A DNA stretch of 64,000 nucleotides from Actinostola sp. cb2023 (Eukaryota; Cnidaria; Anthozoa; Actiniaria; Actinostolidae), in assembly GCA_033675265.1 (NCBI GenBank), contig JAUJYZ010001097.1, forward strand, positions 216,501 through 280,500, written 5' to 3'. The translations under genes were made by a program, and so were the position numbers. Below are positions 44,219-64,000 of this stretch, in pieces. Numbering within the stretch: the stretch's first letter is position 1; the number at the start of each line of letters is the position of its first letter. The notes beneath the pieces were generated by a model. It saw only the letters and a list, made by a program, of their open reading frames with translations. It was not told where the DNA came from and did no database searches.

Positions 44219-45049
44219 CTGTTGCTGTGATTCTTGGTGGAAATTGAAGTATTATTGAGGGATTAACCATCGTGTAGTCTCCAGAAAAAAGGTTGAATCC
44301 TACACAACTTTGAGTGTCTTCCAAGCTATGAAGAGTTGTCTGCCATCACAAGAACAGTGTATGTGACTTGTGATCAAAATCTATATTCTTCTTTGGAATT
44401 CAAAGATCCTACAGGAGAATTTATATTTTGATCAGAGTAACCCTAACTGAAGGAGTCCATGCAAGAACAGTAAGTGACTTGTGATCAAAATCTAAATTCT
44501 GCTTTGGAATTCAAAGATCCTACAGGAGAATTTATATTTTGATCAGAGTAACCCTAACTGAAGGGGTCCATGCAAGAACAGTGTAAGTGACTTGTGATCA
44601 AAATCTAAATTCTCCTTTAGAATCTAACACTTGTTATTGCAGTCCTTCAATTATTCAGCATCCTCAATTTCCTGCTTCATGTAAAAAGAGGAATTCTACC
44701 AACACTATTCCATGTTGCTGCACTAATCACACAACTTGTCAATATCAGAATCTTGCATAGTGGAAGGTCTTCCAGAAAAAAAAAGTCTTCCAATGAGTCT
44801 TGATCGAGTCATCATTGTCATCATCATCACCATTGTCATCACCATTGTCATCACCATTGTCATCACCATTGTCATCATCATTGTCGTCATCATCACCATT
44901 GTCATCATCATCATCTTCATCTTACTGCACATCATTTAGCTGTAACTTATGTATGTCCCAGGTACAAATACTTGATAGATGTCGATCTGCACTTGAGCTC
45001 AATTGTCATGATTCATCATCATCATCATCATTGAATTGTAAAACTTCTT

Positions 45050-45660
45050 GACAGCAATAGAGTAGTTTCAGAATCAAAACCAACATATTCTAGCAAAACA
45101 TTGCCATCATCATGATTTACTGGCATCATCATACGGCACATAATATCTGGCAAAGGGATTTGAAAAGTACTTGGCTGTGATAACTGACTGTGTTGCAGAA
45201 TAGACATCTTTAAGATCAAAAACTCCACTCTAGCAAGTTATGATTCTTCTCCTCATCATCATCATCATCATCGAATCATACGGCACATTATATTAAACGG
45301 ATTTGAAAAGTACTTGGCTGTGATAAAGTATGTTAAAGCAGAATAAACATCTTTAAGTTGAAAAACTCCATTGTAGCAAGTTATGATTCTTATCATCATC
45401 GAATCATACGGCACATTATATTAAACGGATTTGAAAAGTACTTGGCTGTGATAACTGTGTTGCACAATATACATCTTCAAGATCAAAAATTTCATTATAG
45501 CAAGTATGGTTCTTATCATCACCATCATCGTCGTCACCATCATCGAATCATACGGCACATTATATCAAAGGGATTTGAAAAATACTTGACTGTGATAACT
45601 GACTGTGTTGCAGAATAGACATCTTCAAGATCAAAAAGTTATGATTCTTCTCATCATCAT
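45050..45660. repeat. Degenerate ~130-bp repeat, 4-5 copies, with a possible exon
   Basis: ATCATACGGCACATTATATT, AAACGGATTTGAAAAGTACT, TGGCTGTGATAAC recurs near 45130, 45275, 45405 and 45545, separated by ATC microsatellite. Only the 45121-45174 copy keeps an open, donor-bearing exon-like unit on the minus strand. Confidence 0.85.
45121..45174 (-). CDS. Possible 54-nt internal exon, unidentified
   Basis: Acceptor GTCAGTTATCACAG, then KYFSNPFARYYVPYDDA, then donor GTAAAT. Protein-like, with both splice sites. The neighbouring repeat units copy its acceptor edge but lose the frame. No homologue recognised. Confidence 0.35.
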
Positions 45661-46394
45661 CATCGAATCATCATGACAGATGTTCATATAGGTAGCTCTA
45701 CTCCACATCGATACATTCACTAACCACGTACACGTTGTAGTACACTTGTTAGTAGTTGTTACAATAGCCACAGGATTAGATAGTGTGCTGACCATACGAC
45801 CAACCACTTGGCATTACCACTTGCGCACAAGCTCTGAAGTTATAAACCAAAACAACGACGTGTTGGTAATGGTGAAGAGAACAAAGAACGAAGATTAAAG
45901 ATGGTGGAAAACTATTAAATCTTGTGGAAAAATAAAAATGACGATGATGATGATGGAACAATCTACTGTGTCACAATACTAAAATTATAATAAAAATGAT
46001 TTTTTTAGGCAAAGTTAACTTTATGATAAACAACCAAATTACATGAAAGTTATATAAGCACAAATGCCAAACATGCTATCAGGTATTTTAGCAGTGCCAA
46101 ATTTATAATAATAATTTAATTACATAGCGATGTGAAAAAATAATGACAAAAACCAAGTCAAACAGTGTGGTACACCTACATATTACGTGTACATCAAAGG
46201 TAACTGTCAATATAAAACGTTACTCCGACAAAGGGATAAGACTCGAAACGTCAGTAAAGTTAAGTACTCTTTTTACGGTGTTATATATTTCCTTTAACCT
46301 TTGAATTTATCATTATACACCGACTCAGCCCATACCAGTGTACTCGCTAGTTGCCATCAGTATAAAACAACTAACTATCAAAACAATGAACACA

Positions 46395-46531
46395 ATTGAA
46401 GCGGTCCCTGCAAGAACAGAGTAAGTGACTTGTGATCAAAACCCAAATTCTCCTTTGAAATTCAAAGAATCTCGAGGAGAATTTAGATTTTGGTCAGAGA
46501 TCACTTACGTTGTTCTTGCAGGGAGCTCTTC
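46395..46531. repeat. Full-length copy of the hairpin family, ~137 bp
   Basis: GAAGCGGTCCCTGCAAGAAC and TGATCAAAACCCAAATTCTC pair with GAGAATTTAGATTTTGGTCA and GTTCTTGCAGGGAGCTCTTC, so the shorter copies elsewhere are internal fragments of a longer foldback. Confidence 0.85.
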
Positions 46532-47689
46532 AATTATAATACATTTGAAACAATCGTAAGTGTAGATACAAGCTAGACATGTAGTGTCTGTTCTTGGGAC
46601 ATTATAAATGTCCCAAGAAAGTGTCTAGTTCAAGAAAGTAAATTACTGTTTCTCGACTCTGCTTACACAAAAGTAAGTGTCAATAATATTCTTAAAACTG
46701 TACTTTCTGGATTGAACTTTGTGGTCAGACTTAGGCATAATAAGACTTGGTAGACGTCATAGTCTGATTGAGAAGACATGTGAGTAAGACATGCAATTAC
46801 AGTATAAAGATGTTGAAATTTGTGATGCAGTAACAGAGTTCAAGAAATAAAGAAAGTGCTTAAATCCAAGTACACCATCTTTCTAGAGAACTTATTGATC
46901 CGAAATACAGTGCAAAAGTAAGAAGGAGTTTTAGCTGGATAGGAAACTAGAGGAAATAGAAAGTACAAAAGTAATAAGGATTCTTAGAGTGAGCAAACTA
47001 ACAAGTTAGAGTAACAGTCCATTACCAACAAACGCATCGGAGAAAAAAGAAGCTGAAGAACTAGACTGCAGGTGAAGAAATGAGTTAGTACTGAAAATGG
47101 AAAAATGAACATAAACGTGTGTTTGTATGGTCCATGCATTTAGAACAGTGTATAAGTGACTTGAGATCAAACTCCCAATTCTCCTTTGGAATTCGAACAG
47201 TTTAAAGGAGAATTTAGATTTTAATCAGAGTCGATTAGTGAAATTATTTTTGCATGCATTTAGTATAGGTATTGTAACTGACTTGTGATGAAACTCCCAA
47301 TTTTCCTTTGGAATTCAAAGAGTTTGAAGGAGAATTTACTTTTGAATCAGATAGTAATTGTTCTTGCAAAGTCCCATACTTTATTACTGCATAGAAAATA
47401 GAAACCACAAGCAAACTACATACTGAAGCATGTATCTTCACTTGCTACCATTTTCTATGCTGGTTCTACAGTCAATTACCCCACCCTCGGGGGAGGGAGG
47501 ATAGCAATGGCCGTTAATAGGTGTTGGCTGCTTTTATTAAAATAGAGGCCGTTTTTACAGTAAAGCAAAGATAGCAGCCAGATCGCTGCGATTCGCTGAA
47601 CATGGTTTTGGGCGATCGCAGCGATCATATTAGAAACCAGGCTTAAAACAAAAGTTTTGGAAATTTGAAAACTGGCCACTCAATAGTGG

Positions 47690-48000
47690 GTGGCTGCTTA
47701 ATAGATGCAGGTGGCTGCTTAATAGATGTAGGTGGCTGCTTAATAGATGTAGGTGGCTGCTTAATAGATGCAGGTGGCTGCTTAATAGATGTAGGTGGCT
47801 GCTTAATAGATGTAGGTGGCTGCTTAATAGATGTAGGTGGCTGCTTAATAGATGTAGGTGGCTGCTTAATAGATGTAGGTGGCTGCTTAATAGATGTAGG
47901 TGGCTGCTTAATAGATGTAGGTGGCTGCTTAATAGATGCAGGTGGCTGCTTAATAGATGTAGGTGGCTGCTTAATAGATGTAGGTGGCTGCTTAAGATAA
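47690..48000. repeat. 21-bp minisatellite, about 15 units
   Basis: GGTGGCTGCTTAATAGATGTA. The period is a multiple of 3, hence open frames on both strands; not a gene. Confidence 0.97.
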
Positions 48001-48667
48001 TAATAGGCAGCACCATTTAAAAGAGGTCCGACTGTATTTAAAAGATGTTTACGAGTTTATTTCTGTAAAAATGATAACAACAATAAAAGTTAGCATTAGC
48101 AATTGATATGATATTAATGATTATTAGTGCTTATTTGTTTAATGTAATTAATAATGACACTTGTTATTAGACTTTTATACTTGACGGGTGGGTGGGTTGT
48201 TTTGCAAGCAAAGATATCACAAAAACTGTGTGTTAAGTTGATTTTTATTTTTAAAACCCATCACTGTTCAAGTGCAGAAATATTTGTATGTTTACTTAGT
48301 AACTTTTACTAGAAAAAAGTATTGTATTATTGTTAAGCTACAATATATTTTTATCATAATTGTAGGTGTTCTTTCTTTCTTTCTTAAAGTCGAGGATGCA
48401 TTTTCTTGTCATGATTATGGACTGACAATACTTAGAATGGCAATGTTTAGGGTTTAACGTTCTCAATCCTATTGCAGCATTGTAAAATCCATCCTAGAAT
48501 GCGCAGTCTTGCAGAATGGATTCTGCACATCCTGCATTGGAATTAGGGAACGAAAACGATGCTAACAATTGACATTCTAGTTAGTATTCTCATTCAGGCG
48601 TCGTGACCAAAAACAATACATGCCCAAGTATACATTCACAAGTCATACAGAATATTTTATTCCAAGC
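48001..48667. other. Intergenic, no feature
   Basis: AT-rich single-copy-looking sequence; I see no exon, repeat or motif I can support. Confidence 0.4.
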
Positions 48668-49137
48668 TTAAAGTGCATATGAAGCGAATTTTTTTCTTTT
48701 AAAAATTGATTACATATGAAGTGAATAGTGGGATGGTTCAGTATTTTGTGATTTGAGTTTCGCATTTGCGATTATAAATTTGAAATCGTGATATGCTGAT
48801 ATCACGACGTCATTTTGACGTCATTTTGGTTGCAATTTATTATACAAAAGCGCCATTGTGCAAATTATTGACATTTTAAAATCTGGCTAAAAGTTTTCTA
48901 CAACTTATATAAATGATGTTAAACTTTTTTTTCTATTTCAGAGAAGAGTGCTGCTTGAAAAAATATAAATAAGTTACGACGTGCAGCCTTAATGACGTCA
49001 CCAAATTAGCATATCACGATTTCAAACCTTTATCGCAAATGCGAAGTTCAAAACACAAAATACTGAAACATCCCACTATTCACTTCATATGTAATCGATT
49101 TTCAAAAGAAAAAATTTCGCTTCATATCCACTTTGAC
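48668..49137. mobile_element. ~470-bp foldback MITE
   Basis: AAAGTGCATATGAAGCGAAT, GAAGTGAATAGTGGGATG and AAATCGTGATATGCTGAT are mirrored by ATTAGCATATCACGATTT, CATCCCACTATTCACTTC and TTTCGCTTCATATCCACTTT. TTAA precedes the left end, but the right target copy is not clear. Confidence 0.82.
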
Positions 49138-50024
49138 TGTCAAGCAATTTTGAAAAGTGTAGAGCATGCATAAGACATGTAAGCATCCATACAAATAAAT
49201 TATAATTAGTAAAACTGGGTGAATTCCTGACATATTTTGTTTTCATTTTAAGCATTATGTACGCGTATTAAATATAGTTTTCTACGAATAAGAAAAAGCA
49301 CAGCAATTTCTTCCAAATGTACATATAAAAGGTAGAAAAAGATTTTTGCATGCAACAATTCCTTGGAGAATAAATATGACACAAACTGTGGCCATATATG
49401 GTATGATTTAAAATAAGATAAACCATTTCATACTTGTTCATGTCAGACGAGAGTTTATTATAGAGGTGATAGTGTTTTATGTGGAAAAAGTTATGAAAAA
49501 ACCTGGGATTTTGACTAGATTTTGCATAGGATTTTTGGAAATCCAAATATCTATGCTATGTGTTCACAATCGTCACTGTGGATTACCGACACAAACCAGG
49601 CATTTTATCTTGTTTTAGTGTTTGACTGAGAATCTACATAACTAACATAAACCCAGCTCACGTTCCCTATTGATGGGTGAACAATCCAACACTTGGCGAA
49701 TTAGTAAACAATACACTTGCATACTAGGGACCTTAGACTTGGTGCACGAGAATGATGAAGAAGACAAGTTTAGGCAAAAACTTGGCAGTCTTTCTTACAA
49801 TTTATTCTACTTTTTTATCATTATTTTGGCTTACTTGTTATTTATTTATTTATTTATTTATTTATAACAACTTTAATTGCAAGAAGATGACAATGGTTAC
49901 AAAAAGGGTGTCAACAGGGGGGGACTGAATCCCCATATTAAGTTAACTCCCTATAAATTGGTTATAAATCCATATATAAATACAAACACAAACTATAAAA
50001 TATTAAAATTATGGAATAAGAATA

Positions 50025-50190
50025 TATAGACCGAATGCAATAATGGCATCCAATTTCAATTGCCACTGTTCTGGACTGACTAGCCTCGTGTTCATGTGGA
50101 AGCACAAAAGCATTTTCACCTGTATGAGAGGCTAGTCAGTCCAGAACAATGGCAATTGAAATTGGACGCCATTATTGCATTCGGTCTATA
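50025..50190. mobile_element. 166-bp palindromic MITE, relative of 25898
   Basis: TATAGACCGAATGCAATAATGG then TCCAATTTCAATTGCCA is mirrored by TGGCAATTGAAATTGGA and ATTATTGCATTCGGTCTATA. Confidence 0.9.
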
Positions 50191-50191
50191 C

Positions 50192-50318
50192 CATTCCATT
50201 TGCCTTGACAAAATAATCCCGACAACTTGTCATCATCATTGTTCTCATCCGCCAAGCTTAAGATCCTTTTTTTGTAAAAGTGGGCGTCGAGAGCCATGAA
50301 TTCAAAAAGTTCTCTGTA
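50192..50318 (-). CDS. Possible internal exon flush with a MITE, unidentified
   Basis: On the minus strand, acceptor GTGTTTTTCCAG, then YRELFEFMALDAHFYKKRIL, SLADENNDDDKLSGLFCQGK, WN. The frame is open further upstream too (TFLGDKMTEVFVTYGIYDHI). The donor GTATAG lies in the first bases of the adjoining palindrome. Protein-like; family not recognised. Confidence 0.35.
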
Positions 50319-50470
50319 CTGGAAAAACACTAAAATATGATCATATATGCCATATGTGACAAACACCTCTGTCATTTTATCCCCAAGGAATGTCACAGCA
50401 AACAAACTAATTACTATTTCTATCAAATATAACAGGACATTGTGACCATGTTCTCTTCAGTATAGACAAT

Positions 50471-51270
50471 AGTCCAGTCCCGGACTCACTTTCTATCCGC
50501 TCCGAGAAGCTGAAGTCGCGGAGGAAAGAGAGTCCAGTATAACTTGCATGCGCATGGCAGCTTAGCAGCCAATCAAATCGGAGCTGAATAGACCAAATCG
50601 ACTAACACAATGTTTACATTCTTTGACCCATTTCAGATCTTTTGGGAATGCGGTTCTTTGTCTGTTGTATTTCGATTTCAATAGACATTTCAATAGCATT
50701 GATATGGAAATCAATGAAAATGTTGTTTGCAAAAGTTTTGAATTGGGTTAAAGAATGTAAACATTGAGTCAGCCGATTTTGTCTATTTTCAGAGCCCGCA
50801 AATGTAATATGGCCAGTGATATGTTTACATCACGTGGAGCTGTCAAAATAAAATGGAATGAAATGGCTGACAGCGCGTGCAGATTAATAAAGAATAAATC
50901 AGGGACTTTCCAAAGCCAGTACTCAAATTAACAAAAACATCCGGCTTCCCACGAGTCACTTGATACTGAATATATGGCTTAGAGCTGTTCAAACTTTAGA
51001 ACAATATTATAATACATTTAATTACTCTTTGCGAGGGAAAACTTCACGGAATCGATGAAATTCTTCACAAAATTCGACTGATATCGCTCATACAGAACTG
51101 AGAAACTGCGCAATATAAATATTAAATTATTAAACTAGGATTTACTGGAGCCTCTGCCATCTTGGAGATCAGACAGGCTTTGTAACCATGCGCATGCAAG
51201 TTATACTGGACTCTCTTTCCTCCGCGACTTCAGCTTGTCGGAGCGGATAGAAAGTGAGTCCGGGACTAAA
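50471..51270. mobile_element. ~800-bp element with ~90-bp terminal inverted repeats
   Basis: AGTCCAGTCCCGGACTCACT, TTCTATCCGCTCCGAGAAGC, GGAAAGAGAGTCCAGTATAA at the left is mirrored by TTATACTGGACTCTCTTTCC and AGCGGATAGAAAGTGAGTCC at the right. The centre is AT-rich and non-coding. Confidence 0.88.
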
Positions 51271-51329
51271 CTATATAGACAAATGTACAGTCGTTTTGCT
51301 GACAAATGCCACAAACATTAAACTGTCAT

Positions 51330-51714
51330 CAATACACACATCTCACGTTGGCAAAACATTTTTAAATAATTATTTTATTGTAAAAAAGAGGCCACCATCG
51401 AATCTGTCATGTCAACAAATGTAAAATTGTGAAGTTTCGTTGAGATTGTTTGTAAAGTAGAAATATTATTAAATTTTGAAACTTATAAATTTTCCAAAGA
51501 AATGTATGTTGGGCGGGCCATGCATGCCCACCCAACATCCATTTCTTTGTAAAATATCTTAAATTCAAACATCCATAACTTTTCCATTTTACAAGCAATC
51601 TCAACAATACTTCACAATTTTACATTTGTTGACATGACAGATTCGATGGTGGCCTCTTTTTTACAATAAAATAATTATTTAAAAATGTTGTGCCAGCGTG
51701 AGATGTGTGTATTA
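51330..51714. mobile_element. 385-bp near-perfect palindrome
   Basis: AATACACACATCTCACG, TTTTTAAATAATTATTTTAT, AGAGGCCACCATCGAATCTG and GACATGACAGATTCGATGGT, CGTGAGATGTGTGTATT pair; centre GGCCATGCATGCCCACCC near 51522. Foldback element. Confidence 0.9.
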
Positions 51715-52379
51715 AAATACTTGTTTTTGCAACCCGTAAACTCTTAATTAAAATACAATTTTCAAATTCTATATATTATTCTAAGATAATCTTCATATTA
51801 AGTGTCTTCTCGTGTAAAATTCTACTTTGTGCTCTTTTGCTCAAAATACATTCATCAACACAGAGACATTTGTACTATTTATATATATATATTTTAAAAG
51901 ATTATTACTTTTTGAATTTTCTCAGAGAATATACTAATAAAGTTTTGTATCGTGTAAGGTGTAGAAAAATCTCTATATTCTCTTCTGTGACCTCTCTTGA
52001 CTCAGAGGCAGCGACTAAATTACCTTTGATTATCTCAAATTTGAACCATGATTATTAGCCTAGTATGGCACTCTTGCATGTCTACAATATATTATATTGT
52101 CACTGGAGACAGATTCAAACCATGAAAGCACTTAATTTAGATTGCAGAAAACATCATCTCACTTTACAATATCATAATCCCTTCAGCCCCAGTAGAGAGG
52201 TGTCTGTATTATAGTCTGAGGTGTCTGTATAGAGGTGTCTGTATGAGGTGTCCATATTATAGAAGTGCTTGCCTTATAGAGGTGTCGCTAAGGAGGTCCA
52301 ACTGTAGTATCAATTTCCAACCATTTCAATGCACAAAATATCTTAGGTGCCATACTCAAGTAATAATCATAATATAACG
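51715..52379. other. PSD downstream region
   Basis: AT-rich, with a short TATATATATATAT run near 51879 and degenerate GAGGTGTCTGTAT phrases at 52195-52300 that resemble the AMSH intron 1 repeat. It should contain the PSD 3' UTR, but I cannot pick the poly(A) site. Confidence 0.4.
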
Positions 52380-63966
<11,587 letters not shown>

Positions 63967-64000
63967 CTGTCAACACATTATCAGTGTTAAAAACAAACAC

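Noticed and set aside
44642..44759. Plus-strand terminal exon PSIIQHPQFPASCKKRNST
   Set aside because: Has an AG before it and a stop after it, but no partner exon upstream, and the opposite strand is equally open.
47630..48016. Open frames on both strands (GGCLIDV / LHLLSSH)
   Set aside because: 21-bp minisatellite artefact.

Overview
The window is animal nuclear DNA, AT-rich and dense with repeats. Its genes have many short exons, GT-AG introns and animal-specific proteins. The repeat landscape (foldback elements, long minisatellites, a recurring module of tandem CCCTATCCCAGAC-type units) looks to me like a cnidarian such as a coral or anemone. That assignment rests on memory of repeat style, not on a search.

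Three genes can be read exon by exon with consistent splice phases. (1) Minus strand, 25556 down to 900: a secreted M28-family zinc peptidase with a C-terminal CUB domain and a hydrophobic tail that resembles a GPI-anchor signal. It has 9 coding exons and 507 codons. Its signal-peptide exon exists in four copies, one of them broken by two insertions. (2) Plus strand, 27000 to 39565: the K63-specific deubiquitinase AMSH (STAMBP), 11 exons, 430 codons, with all JAMM zinc residues and the STAM SH3-binding motif. (3) Minus strand, 63966 down to 52380: the 3' part of an EFA6/PSD-type Arf6 exchange factor (linker, PH domain, coiled coil, C-terminus; 11 exons). The Sec7 domain should lie beyond the right edge. 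Genes 1 and 2 are head to head, about 1.4 kb apart. Genes 2 and 3 are tail to tail across 12.8 kb that holds only weak exon candidates.

Layout: 1-884 94-bp satellite; 900-15000 M28-CUB exons with huge repeat-filled introns, including a nested composite repeat at about 7.8-14 kb; 15-17.6 kb more foldback DNA and a 1-kb element with a 10-bp target duplication; 17.8-25.9 kb the amplified first-exon modules; 27-39.6 kb AMSH, whose intron 4 carries a 2.2-kb 43-bp minisatellite; 39.6-52.3 kb intergenic arrays and palindromes; 52.4-64 kb PSD, whose largest intron is mostly a 3.9-kb trinucleotide array.

The most unusual signal is that several minisatellites in the M28-CUB gene are built from exon edges. 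A 37-bp array of about 35 units copies the 5' splice site of exon 4. A 107-bp array copies the 3' splice site of exon 8. A similar pattern may exist at 45.0-45.7 kb. Several transposon insertions can be proved inside the window because undisturbed paralogous copies of the target site are also present.
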